The translations under genes and the position numbers were made by a program. A stretch of DNA of 64,000 nucleotides from Protula sp. h YS-2021. Lineage: Eukaryota > Annelida > Polychaeta > Sabellida > Serpulidae. Positions within the stretch are counted from its first letter, which is position 1, and each line of letters begins with the position of its first letter. Under the pieces are notes generated by a model that saw only the letters and a program-made list of their open reading frames with translations, was not told where the DNA came from and did not search any database. Shown in pieces: positions 35,830-46,542 of the stretch. The stretch spans positions 9,649,511 to 9,713,510 of the forward strand of contig OX457029.1 of NCBI GenBank assembly GCA_949752745.1, given 5' to 3'.

Positions 35830-37440
35830 CCTGCTCTCCTGTAACATGTAAGAAAACCCACCTCACTCCCGCTCCTCACCCCGCCCCCTCAACAACAAGG
35901 AAAAAAAGGAAATACCTCTCACTGTGCCTTTTTCTTAAAAAACAATTCCCAATATTCACACCAGATAGTTTTGATATTGCACTGAATTTATTTTGATGCT
36001 TTCTTAGGCTGACATTGTACTCCAAGAAATTTTCATTTTTTTTTTGGATAACACTTTGAAGCTATATGAAAATAAGCATCTTCTTTTTGTATGTGATTTC
36101 CACGTCATCTACATTTGAAAAAAGTCGGATCAAGAACTATCAGTTTTCAAATATTTTGGTCAAAATATTAAAATAAGTTTATTGTAGTTTACACACAGAA
36201 GTTTTCACAGTGAATAGGATTTGTTTGATAATAATAAAAGAGTGCGAAAAACATCTGAATATACAACAGATTGCTATTATAGACTAATTATGAAATAAAA
36301 CCGACACCAGCGTTTTGAGTGATCTCTCCGGAGACCTTGCGTACTGTTCGCACTCTCCCTTTACACTCGTGTTGTCAATGCTGCTGCGGTTTTAACTACA
36401 ACTGAATTAATTATTTAATCTGTGTGTTGAAAATCTTGCCTTGTAAAAACGATAAATGAAAATTGGTAATGTTATTGGTACTTTGATCAGTGTGCAAAAT
36501 AAACTATTGGACCATGGACAAAGTACGGAATACCGTCTTTTTTTTCTTTCTGTATTTTTGATGGGAAAGCAACTCGAAGGGCTTCGGCAACTTATAAGCC
36601 CAGTACACTAATTCCTCTTTGAAATGAACACCTTTTGGACCAGCATTTTGCAGAGGTGTTCACTAACTGAAAATTAGAAATTCCAAGGAAAATAGCCTTC
36701 ACTAATTAGAGGTTGTTCGCTAAGCGGAGGTGTTCATTAAAGGAGGTTTTACTGTACTATAAAGTGCGGCACTCAGTCTTGGATTTTGCTTGATACTGTG
36801 TATATTCGCGCTTGTCCGCCCGTCTGTCTGTGCTGACACACATCATAACACTTGCTTCGCCATGCGTGGGACGTTTGTTATTGTAATTGGTTCTTATTAT
36901 TTTTGGTAACAAAGATGATACCTCCATATCTTTAACATAATTATCCCTCGGCCCATATTTCGAAAAATTCACATTGTATAGGTATTTTTTTTAGTAAAAA
37001 TTTTTACCCAACTTTTTGGCAAGTTTCAACGTTAAGCCAGTGGCTTTAACCTATTTCGTAGAATTTCTGTATTTCAGAACGAACTAATTAGGAATAAACA
37101 GGCACTGGGACGATATATGTTTCTCGGTCTTCAAATATAACATAAACAATAAAGCTTTTAAAGTGGTGTTAAATTAATAATAACTGTCGCACTTACTGAA
37201 ACGTCATGACTGCGCAAGTGGCGTTGGCAATTCAGTATTTGATTGACAGGTGTCACGTATGACGCGCGCTGCGAGTACTGGTACTGCTACACTGCAGTTG
37301 TTAAGGTTATGCTCCTTGTCGCACAGCTCCCTCCTGGGAGGGGGGGGGGGGGTGGGAGGAGATATGTGCTGGGTCACCTATTATTCAGAGACCCCGGCCC
37401 CCCCTACCCCCTCCAAGAAAAAAAAACAACAGCAAGACTT
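35830..37440. other. non-coding spacer
   Basis: AT-rich. At 36,590-36,760 there is a repeat-like passage with GAGGTGTTCATTAAAGGAGG and TTTTACTGTA, a wording I associate with dispersed invertebrate repeats, but no second copy is present here. A G13 run lies near 37,340. Confidence 0.4.
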
Positions 37441-38275
37441 TTCGTTTTTTATTCCGCACAGGAAGAACTTGTGTGGAATATATGCGATCGACCATGTGTC
37501 GGTCTGTCGGTCGGTCTGTCACCAACAGCTTGTTAACACGAAAACTAAAAACTGCTGTAAGGCTTTTAATGAAACTTGGTATGCAGCTTCTATGGGAACA
37601 AACACAGATCGGTGTTGTAAATGGGCCAGGTTCGTCTAAGGAAAATGGACCAGCTAGACATGGAAAATTTCAGCTCTTGATTGACTGTTGTGTGAGCTTG
37701 TTAACACGATAACTTAAAAACTGCTGCAAGGATTTTAATGAAACTTGGTATGCAGCTTGTATGGGGAACAAACACAGATCGGTCTTGTAAATGGGCCAGG
37801 TTCGTCCAAGGAAAATGGACCAGCTGGACTTAGAAAATTTCAGCTCTTGATTGACTTTCGTTAGCACGATATCCCAAGAACAATTGCAAGGATTTTAATA
37901 AACTTGGTATGTAGCTTCTATGGGCACTAACAAGGATCGGTATTGTAAATGAGTTAGGTTGGGCCAAGGAAAATGAACCAAATGCACTTTGAAATTTACA
38001 AACTCCTGGAAATTATGCAGCATCGGAATGAGTTTAAGACGATATCTCAGGAACAACTGCAGGGTTTTTAATGAAACTTGGTATGTAGCTTCTATGGGAA
38101 CAAACACAGATCGGTATTGCAAATGGGCCAGGTTCGTCCAAGGAAAATGCAACAACTGGACTTGGAAAATTTCAGCTCTTGATTGACTATTGATGACCGT
38201 GTTTAACTGATGGGGGGGGGGGGGGGGGGGAGCTGTGGGGAATATGTGGGCTATTCACACTACTCTAGTTTAACT
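37440..38275. repeat. tandem repeat, second locus of the 10.2 kb family (about 4 units)
   Basis: Header GTGTGGAATATATGCGATCG and GTCTGTCGGTCGGTCTGTC, then about four units with 'TGAAACTTGGTATGCAGCTT', 'AACACAGATCGGT', 'GGGCCAGGTTCGTC' and 'TTTCAGCTCTTGATTGACT'. It ends in a G18 run and TGTGGGGAATATGTGGGCTA, matching the end of the first locus (GTGGGGAACATGTGGGTTAT at 11,112). Header and tail suggest a discrete mobile or amplified unit. Confidence 0.85.
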
Positions 38276-38939
38276 ATCGCCCGGATTTTATGCAAAAGTT
38301 GCTTTTTCTCCCCTACCGAATGAACTATTTTGAGCATTTTATGTTGTTTGAATCATTCGATTTTACAAAAAAAGTGTTGTATTTAGATATCTGAAGAATC
38401 ATGATCTGACTTGATGATGTTTACTTTAATGATTGCACTCTTCGATTGACGTTTCCCGTGGACAGCTATTTGCCTCTAACGTACATGACCAGGAGTCACT
38501 TTCTCCTCTGTCCTTCGTTTTATTGTCCGTATTTTGCTGAGTTTGAAATTCTGTCATCATGTTTATGTTAAAGACATCCTTATAACTAGGGACATACCAG
38601 AATACGACTCCTTTATACGCCTTACTTTGGGGAAATTTAATTGGGAGAAAGGAGTAAAGATTAAAGTAGAAAATACACAGATTGATTCCTTTGTTCGCGT
38701 CTACCGGTTCTGCTTCCAGCAAGTCGTGATGTCAGCACTAAATTTGCCCCCGTTTTTCATTTCCCGGCCGTGTAGCAAAAATACGGAAAGTGAAAAGGTG
38801 GCGCAGTACGGTGCTGAAAATTGCCTGTCTGTCAAACCAACATAATAAGGATAAAGTGCGTGTGTGACGTAATTATTATTTTAACAGCAATCAGAGTGAA
38901 ATGCTAAAATTATTTTTGAAGACATCTGGATGAGACGCA

Positions 38940-39260
38940 AGACCAGTGATGTGGTCAGAAGTGGGGTGAGGCATAGAGGATATGAGGTATGGTCATGGGC
39001 TGTTGAGGCAAGGAGGGGGTGGGGAGTGAGGCATGGCCTTTGGGTGGTGTGAAGTATAGACAAGGGGAGAGGCGGGGGGGGGGGGGGAGTGAGGCATGGT
39101 CATTGGGTGGTATGTGAGGTATAGACATGGGGAGAGGCGGGGGGGGGGGGGGAGGCATGGTCATGGGTGAGGCGGGTAGTGGTGGTGGGGGGGGGGTGAG
39201 GCAGGGCATGGGGGTAAGACGTGAAGATGAGGCATAATCACGGTTTGAGGCATGTCCCTG
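38940..39260. repeat. G-rich minisatellite, units about 75-80 bp
   Basis: Repeating GAGGCATGGTCATGGG, GGTATAGACATGGGGAGAGG and G10-14 runs, three to four units. It ends about 70 bases before the predicted 3' splice site upstream of UBOX5. Confidence 0.85.
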
Positions 39261-39330
39261 GGGGCTACTCCTTAACTCTCAATCTTTCTTGTATACTAAG
39301 GGCCCTGAGCAAATAATCATTTTATTTTCA

Positions 39331-39331
39331 G
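39331..39331 (+). promoter_or_regulatory. possible 3' splice site in the UBOX5 5' UTR
   Basis: ATCATTTTATTTTCAG followed by ACAGAATG is a good polypyrimidine tract plus acceptor, 48 bases before the start codon. This suggests an untranslated first exon upstream. Confidence 0.4.
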
Positions 39332-39373
39332 ACAGAATGTGAAGACCTATCGCCTGTGAGTTGTGAAAGGACA

Positions 39374-39382
39374 ATGAAATGA
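39374..39382 (+). promoter_or_regulatory. minimal upstream ORF overlapping the UBOX5 start
   Basis: The sequence ATG AAA TGA ends on the A of the overlap ATGA, so the two-codon ORF terminates on the main start codon. If transcribed, it would favour termination-reinitiation or leaky scanning at 39379. Confidence 0.35.
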
Positions 39383-41076
39383 CCTCCTTTAACTTGATGG
39401 GAACGTGTTTCCAACCGGATATACAGTGCAAAACTCCCGCCGTGGACGGATATGAGGTATCAAATCTGTTAAAACAGGCCCGTTTGTTTGGAAAGAATGG
39501 CTTCTTAGCAGAATCTTTTATCAAACCACCAGTGGATATAAAACTGATATTTCCTTGCAGGATAAATTTGCATAAAATTCTTCTGGACACAAAAGTCGGC
39601 GCGCAGTATTCTACAGGCTTTGAAATATTTAGTTATTCTGAAAAGACAAATGGAAAACCAAAAGGAACGGAGTTTGATGGTCGGATATTTCCAGTTATTG
39701 GCAAAGGAACAGCAGATAAACATCTGTTCTGCTTCGTCAATAACCGCTTTGCGCGCTTTTTCGCGCCCAAACGCGGAATCTGTCATTTGCGCGCACCATC
39801 GCACATTGAGAATACAAATCACGACGGGAACTCATTGGCCGTATTTGAATTGACCAATCGCCGCGACGATTTATTATGTGACGTTAGTGACGTCACAATA
39901 CGTATCCGTAGTGTTGCTAGGGGCTCAGTGTGTGCCGTGAAATCTGTTGAAATATGGGGTTATCCGTCGAAGTGGGTTCCCGGCACTGTTATTCGTGATT
40001 TAATCGCTTCTCACAATCTCACAATTCAAGCGAATGAAACACAAGCAGTGACGTGGGCTCCGGACGTGTGTGTAGCGTCACGTGACCCGACAAATGTATC
40101 CAGGCTTTTTGAGTCGTCTGCTAGCGCCACACCCATCCCGCCGGATTTCCTAGACGCCCTCACTCATGACGTCATGGCGATGCCGATGCTGCTGCCCTCT
40201 GGCCACTCGGTGGATCAATCGAGTCTGGATCGTCACAGCGAGGAGCAGGCGAGGTGGGGGAGGGCACCCAGTGATCCCTTCACATTCAAGCCGTTCTCAA
40301 ACACTCACAAACCAGTGCTCAATGTCGCCCTCAAGGTGAGAATCGACGAGTTTCTGCTGCGTAATCCAGAGCTCGAGGTCAGTAGAAGGACGCTTGGTAG
40401 ATCAGATAATCAAGGCCCTGCGAAAATAACTACCTCACATTTAGTCCAAGAAAATTGTAAGAGTGAAACCAAATCATCGCACACGGAACTAAAGCGCGGT
40501 TACATTGCACCATCTTCATTGAGACTTGCGACAGCCAATGAAAATCCGCCACGTATTGCGAGTCCGTTGGATAAACATTTGGCCCATGAGCTTTCAAGAA
40601 ACAGCGAATCAAATAAGAGACAGAAAATGGACATGTCGAATTTCCATCAGTGTACAGTTAGTCGAGGGAGTTTATGTGACGTCAGTCCTGTAGAGACTGG
40701 TGTTGGCAACGGCTGCAGTGCCCTGACAAAGCACGGCGAGGGGCTCGGCGATCGGGCGGAGAGAAGCGAGCGCTTGACACGCAGTCTGAACAGTGCCCTG
40801 TCGTCCGTGTTAGGCCGACTGCCTAGCTACAGCAGAGTCGTCTCCGCGACGAACTCAGGAAGCGCCGAACCGAACCGTGCCCGGAAAGAACCGAACCCCT
40901 CACAGAGCGACCAGGGTTGTGTCGTTTGTGGGGGTGACTCCATAGCGGCTTTGTACCGGCTCACGTGTGACCATGTCGTCTGCAGGGACTGTCTGCTTAA
41001 GCAGTCACGTGATATTATGTGTTCAGTTTGCTCTGTGGTCACTTCTAAAAGCGATGTGGTCAAAGTTCACAAGTAG
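39379..41076 (+). CDS. UBOX5: U-box/RING E3 ubiquitin ligase, RNF37 type
   Basis: A 565-residue intact protein. The N-terminal domain (about 1-200) opens with CFQPDIQCKTPAVDGYEVSN and FIKPPVDIKLIFPC, the 'Cxxxxxxx-ADGYEVxNL ... FIKPPVxVxxxFP' pattern of UBOX5/RNF37. The U-box follows at about residues 252-325: IPPDFLDALTHDVMAMPMLL, PSGHSVDQSSL, WGRAPSDPFT and LKVRIDEFL. A Ser-rich linker leads to a C-terminal RING-like finger (about 513-553) with CVVCGG, LTCDHVVCRDC and CSVC. The family is a nuclear E3 that works with UBE2-type conjugating enzymes. The coding region has no introns. ATTAAA at 41141-41146 may be the polyadenylation signal. The start at 39379 aligns with the family N-terminus. 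Confidence 0.93.
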   Translation: MTSFNLMGTCFQPDIQCKTPAVDGYEVSNLLKQARLFGKNGFLAESFIKPPVDIKLIFPCRINLHKILLDTKVGAQYSTGFEIFSYSEKTNGKPKGTEFDGRIFPVIGKGTADKHLFCFVNNRFARFFAPKRGICHLRAPSHIENTNHDGNSLAVFELTNRRDDLLCDVSDVTIRIRSVARGSVCAVKSVEIWGYPSKWVPGTVIRDLIASHNLTIQANETQAVTWAPDVCVASRDPTNVSRLFESSASATPIPPDFLDALTHDVMAMPMLLPSGHSVDQSSLDRHSEEQARWGRAPSDPFTFKPFSNTHKPVLNVALKVRIDEFLLRNPELEVSRRTLGRSDNQGPAKITTSHLVQENCKSETKSSHTELKRGYIAPSSLRLATANENPPRIASPLDKHLAHELSRNSESNKRQKMDMSNFHQCTVSRGSLCDVSPVETGVGNGCSALTKHGEGLGDRAERSERLTRSLNSALSSVLGRLPSYSRVVSATNSGSAEPNRARKEPNPSQSDQGCVVCGGDSIAALYRLTCDHVVCRDCLLKQSRDIMCSVCSVVTSKSDVVKVHK

Positions 41077-41349
41077 CGTTTTGTGATATTCCAATTTCGT
41101 AGAGTCCGATTTCCTTTTAATTTGTGTTACCACTTCTAATATTAAAACCCATCATTCAAAATTTGATATGTGAATTTTTGTGGGCAAGCGGCATTATATT
41201 AGAAAATAATTTGTGATTGCGATACATGGGTGTGGGATTCAGGGAGTCTTTATGTTGTATAAGGTGGTTACAAGCTTTTAAATAGGCAATGCTTGTCATG
41301 CAAACTTTGAAGAGGCAGCTAATTAAGATGCTAAAATTTCCACAAACCA

Positions 41350-42995
41350 AAGAACTGAATGAATGCTCGTATTCGTTTTTTTTTTTTTTTCAATTTCATG
41401 GCCACGAGTCACCCGCAGCAGCGAAGAGCAGGGTTGGCATTTTTCCGAAAAAAAACCCAATTTTTTACAGGACAGCAGAACAAACTAAAAAAAAAAAAAC
41501 CCGGTAAAATGAAAAAAAAGTGGCAGAAATGGAAAATTGGGAAAATACTAAGTTTACCTGAAATATTGATAGTACACTTCATAAATGTGGTGAAATTACT
41601 TTGATACACACACTCAGTTAATTGACAGTTTATAATTAAATCAATATTTGGGCACTTGGGGTGGTATTCAAGGTTAGGAAAGCATTTTTATCTATCAATA
41701 TTGCTTGCAACTACTAAGCGTGGACTGAGATGCACAGTTCTTGTACGCCTTCTTAAGACGCAACTTCCAAGTGAAACCAAGCAGTGCTCAGACGCCCCGA
41801 ATAACAAAATAAAACAACAGGATACTGTCTGGCCGAGTCCTTTTCTGTGAGAACTAAGAGTTTGAGACCAGATTTTTTCTCGAGTGAGATCACTGCTGTC
41901 AGTGTAAAATATAGATCAGGAACCGTGTTGTGCTATACTCTAATACTGAAAATGCTTAAGTACTTTGGGTAGCTTTAGGGATTTGATAAAATTTTCCCTT
42001 AATATTTATATATTTCTCGGTATCACATGGTTATGGGAAAACGTGGCGTATTTCGCAGCGTAAAACAGAAGGGAGTCAACCAATGCGAATAAAAAATCGC
42101 AGCAATTTGATATTGATAATCTCATCGCTAATTCTCATGTCTTTTGGTGCGACTCGGTACCGATTTATTCAAATCACACTGGCGTGTCAGTCATTTTTTT
42201 CCGATTTGCCTTTAATTTTACGCAGAGATACTAAAGAACCTGACGTTTAATGACGTAAGCGTCTTCGGGATTACCAAGCAACGCGTTACTTTCAGAAAAG
42301 CCAATTGTCAATATTATGCTTGTCAGTTGTGAGAAGTCGGTGAATACAATTTTAGTTGTTTTGGGTGTCGAAAATAAACATACAGCTCTGATGTCTTAAT
42401 TAGTGAAAAAATAAAAGAATTAAAAAATGAAATTGTGATTTTTATTTATCAAATAAATGCACCAATTTATAGTCGTTTGTTGGGCCTCCATACAAATACA
42501 ACGCCCCCCCCCCCCCCGAAAAGCCCCGTCTTCTCCCCTCCCTAACCATCCCCCTTCCTGGACAATGCATTTCCGTTAGTTGAACAGTAAACAGATTCTG
42601 TAAATTATGACGTTACAGAGAAAATTACGACTTCAACCACGGCAACCTCCTCTAAATGCAAATCTGGTTTACTGCTGCTTACGTCACAAGACTGAATGAC
42701 GTCACATCAAAACGCTTGGCAAATACTGTCAGACTCATAGTAGGCCTCAGATACATCGTCCTGTAAAATGCCTCTTCGTAAACTGACATGATAACCAACC
42801 GTTCAAACTGCCAATATAGAACGCCCCCCCCCCCAAAAAAAAAAAAACAAAAAAAAAAAACACATCAGCCGATTTTCTGATATAAGAAAGCCTTATTTAT
42901 TTTCTACATCGCTGGGAAAATTGGCAATTCACCAAGTATGTAAAAAGACTCCTTGTCGATAAGATACTAATCAGGCGAAAAAACCTCACAAAACC
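41350..42995. other. spacer between UBOX5 and NUP107 3' ends
   Basis: Homopolymer-rich (T14 near 41,378; A13 near 41,490; C13 near 42,505; C10 then A-rich near 42,825). A minus-strand AATAAA (TTTATT at 42,896-42,901) lies about 530 bases beyond the NUP107 stop codon and is a candidate polyadenylation signal for it. No gene seen. Confidence 0.45.
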
Positions 42996-43054
42996 CTTTA
43001 TATTAGAATAAAGTTGAATCTGTTTTTCCACTGCGAGGACAGACCGCCAAGTGA

Positions 43055-43423
43055 TACATTAGGCTGTCCCACGTGTAGGCCAGGAGATAGGCTGTCCCAC
43101 GTGTAGGGCAGGTGATAATCTGTCCCACGTGTAGGCCAGGAGACAAGTTGCCCCACGTGTAGGCCAGGAGATAAGCTGTCCTACGTGTAGGCCAGGAGAT
43201 AAGCTGTCCCATGTGTAGGCCAGGAGACAAGTTGCCCCACGTGTAGGCCAGGAGATAAGCTGTCCTACGTGTAGGCCACGAGATAAGCTGTCCCACGTGT
43301 AGGTCAGGTGATAAGCTGTCCCACGTGTAGGCCAGGTGACAAGCTGTCCCACGTGTAGGCCAGGTGACAGGCTGCCGCCCCTGTGGATGAAATGTTAGGC
43401 TGTTGCACGTGTAGGAGAGAAGA
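43055..43423 (-). repeat. 28-bp minisatellite in the NUP107 3' UTR, 11 clear plus 2 diverged units
   Basis: Sense-strand unit has CCTACACGTGGGACAGCTTAT. The array starts at the stop codon itself: the coding end CAGCTGATC corresponds to CAGCTTATC in the units. Most units contain the E-box hexamer CACGTG. Confidence 0.9.
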
Positions 43424-43528
43424 TCAGCTGAGTGGGTAGCCGAGGGGATCCAGGTTGCTGTCGAGCAGTTTGACCGAAGATTCACAAAGTTTCTGTAGCA
43501 GCTTCTGCCGCTCGTCTCGTCTGAACAC
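43424..43528 (-). CDS. NUP107: NUP107 exon 17 (last coding exon)
   Basis: Acceptor GGTTTTGCAG before GTGTTCAGACG. Encodes [18 protein letters not shown] and [13 protein letters not shown], then TGA at 43424-43426. Matches the C-terminus of the family. Enters in phase 0. Confidence 0.93.
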   Translation of the reverse strand: MFRRDERQKLLQKLCESSVKLLDSNLDPLGYPLS

Positions 43529-46484
43529 CTGCAAAACCCGAGCAAAAACATTACATCAGCAATTTAAGTAATACATTGCAACTTACCTTTCCGCCTGCTT
43601 TAAAAATATTTCGTCAACAATCTTGATTCTATTATTATTATTATTATTATTATTTAATTAATTAAGGTCGACCGTGTTGCCGAGTCAGTTTTTCCTGTTC
43701 ATTAATTTGAACAGGACAGCTCTGCTGGTGCAAAAAGTGCTTGCTTTATTTAAGTTCATCAATAATTCAAGCAAAGTGAAAATGTTGGCAATTTAGAGAA
43801 AAACAATAATGAAAATTTAATTTATGGAATGTTATAACAGTTCCAGGATACGTAATAGGAAGCAACTGTCAGCGGAAGGGGGGGGGGGGGGGGGAGAGAG
43901 GGGGGAGGGGCAGTAGTCCCGGGGTGGAGGGCGGTAAACCGTCCCGGAAGCACTTGCCGTGAACAGGCAGTGCTCCGAGGCGATGACGTCAGCCAGCTGC
44001 AGGGAGTCGCGGTACTGTTCGGGGGCGGGGGGGGGGGGGGGGGCGGGGCGGAGGGATGGAAGTACTGCTGTGGCCTTACCGTGTACAGGCGGTGCTGCTC
44101 CGAGGCGATGACGTCAGCCAGCCGCGGCACTGTTCGGGTGGGGGAGGGGGCGGGGGGGTTGGAAGTACTGCTGTTGCCTTACCGTGTACAGGCGGTGCTG
44201 CTCCGAGGCGATGACGTCAGCCAGCTGCAGGCAGTCGCGGTACTGTTCGGGGGCGGGGGGGGGGGGGCGGAGGGATGGAAGTGCTGCTGTGGCCTTACCG
44301 TGTACAGGCGGTGCTGCTCCGAGGCGATAACGTCAGCCAGCCGCGGTACTGTCCGGGTGGGGGAGGGGGCGGGGGGATGGAAGTAGCGCTGTTGCCTTAC
44401 CGTGTACAGGCGGTGCTGCTCCGAGGCGATGACGTCAGCCAGCCGCGGTACTGTTCGGGTGGGGGAGGGGGCGGGGGGGTTGGAAGTACTGCTGTTGCCT
44501 TACCGTGTACAGGCGGTGCTGCTCCGAGGCGATGACGTCAGCCAGCTGCAGGCAGTCGCGGTACTGTTCGGGGGCGGGGGGGGGGGCGGAGGGATGGAAG
44601 TGCTGCTGTGGCCTTACCGTGTACAGGCGGTGCTGCTCCGAGGCGATAACGTCAGCCAGCCGCGGTACTGTCCGGGTGGGGGAGGGGGCGGGGGGATGGA
44701 AGTAGCGCTGTTGCCTTACCGTGTACAGGCGGTGCTGCTCCGAGGCGATGACGTCAGTCAGCTGCAGGCAGTCGCGGTACTGTTCAGGTGGGGGGAGTGG
44801 GGGGGGGGGCGGGGGATGGAAGTGCTGCTGTGGCCTTACCGTGTACAGGCGGTGCTGCTCCGAGGCGATGACGTCAGCCAGCTGCAGGCAGTCGCGGTAC
44901 TGTTGGGGTAGGGAGGGGGGGGTGGAAGTGCTGCTGTGGGCCTTACCGTGTACAGGCGATGCTGCTCCGAGGCGATGACGTCAGCCAGCTGCAGGCAGTC
45001 GCGATACTGTTCGGGGGGGGGGGGGGGTGGAGGGATGGAAGTGCTGCTGTGGCCTTACCGTGTACAGGCGGTGCTGCTCCGAGGCGATGACGTCAGCCAG
45101 CCGCGGTACTGTTCGGGTGGGGGAGGGGGCGGGGGGATGGAAGTAGCGCTGTTGCCTTACCGTGTACAGGCGGTGCTGCTCCGAGGCGATGACGTCAGCC
45201 AGCTGCAGGCAGTCGCGGTACTGTTCAGGTGGGGGGAGTGGGGGGGGGGCGGGGGATGGGAGTGCTGCTGTGGCCTTACCGTGTACAGGCGGTGCTGCTC
45301 CGAGGCGATGACGTCAGCCAGCTGCAGGCAGTCGCGGTACTGTTGGGGTAGGGAGGGGGGGATGGAAGTGCTGCTGTGGCCTTACCGTGTACAGGCGATG
45401 CTGCTCCGAGGCGATGACGTCAGCCAGCTGCAGGCAGTCGCGATACTGTTCGGGGGGGGGGGGCTGGAGGGATGGAAGTGCTGCTGTGGCCTTACCCTGT
45501 ACAACTGGTGCTGCTCCGAGGCGATGACGTCAGATAGCTGCAGGCAGTCGCGGTACTGTTCGGGTGGGGGGAGTGGGGGTGGGGGTGGAAGTACTGCTGT
45601 GGCCTTACCGTGTACAGGCAGTGCTGTTCCGAGGCGATGACGTCAGATAGCTGCAGGCAGTCGCGGTACTGTTCGGGTGGGGGTGGGGGTTGGGGGGGGG
45701 GGTGGCAGTGCTGCTGTGGCCACACCGTGTACAGGCGGTGCTGCTCCGAGGCGATGACGTCAGCCAGCTGCAGGCAGTCGAAGTACTGTTTGGGTGGGGG
45801 GGAGTGGGCGGGTGGAAGTGCTGCTGTGGCCTTACCGTGTACAGGCGGTGCTGCTCCGAGGCGATGACGTCAGCCAGCTGCAGGCAGTCGCGGTACTGTT
45901 CGGGTAGGGAGAGGGGGCGGGGGGTATGGAAGTGCTGCTGTGGCCTTACCGTGTACAAGCGGTGCTGCTCCGAGGCGATGACGTCACTCAGCTGCAGGAA
46001 GTCGCGTTACTGTTCGGGGGCGGGGGGGGGGGCGGGTTATGGAAGTGCTGCTGTGGCCTTACCGTGTATAGGCGGTGCTGCTCCGAGGCGATGACGTCAG
46101 CCAGTCGCGGTACGGTTCGGGTGGTGGGGGGTGGGGGGTGGAAGTGCTGCTGTGGCCTTACCGTGTACAGGCGGTGCTGCTCCGAGGCGATGACGTCAGC
46201 CAGCTGCAGGCAGTCGCGGTACTGTGCAGTTGTGTGCAGGACGCTGTGCAGCAGGAAGCAGAGCGGCGGCAGGCACAGCTGGCGCAGCAGCTTCATCTGG
46301 TGCTGGCGCTGCTCGTCGGCGCCTCCCTCCGGCTGAAAGACAACGTGCAGCTGCTGGAATTCGCTATCAGTGCTCACGATAGCATTTATAATTGGCGTCT
46401 TCTTACTAGAAATGGTGAGAACTATACGAGGTTCGGAACGTCAAGGGTTCGACATAATGTGTGCTTAAAAAAATAAACCTCGCC

Positions 46485-46542
<58 letters not shown>

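Noticed and set aside
38534..38845. 103-codon plus-strand frame upstream of UBOX5
   Set aside because: No recognisable domain, no supporting splice or homology signal; most likely chance.
43003..43551. 182-codon minus-strand frame with WPTRGTAYHLAYTWDS repeats
   Set aside because: The 28-bp 3' UTR array read in a frame other than that of exon 17. The true frame stops at 43424.
43970..46377. Open frames on both strands such as [14 protein letters not shown] repeats
   Set aside because: Translations of the exon 16 border array in wrong frames or on the wrong strand. Only the minus-strand [13 protein letters not shown] frame has meaning.
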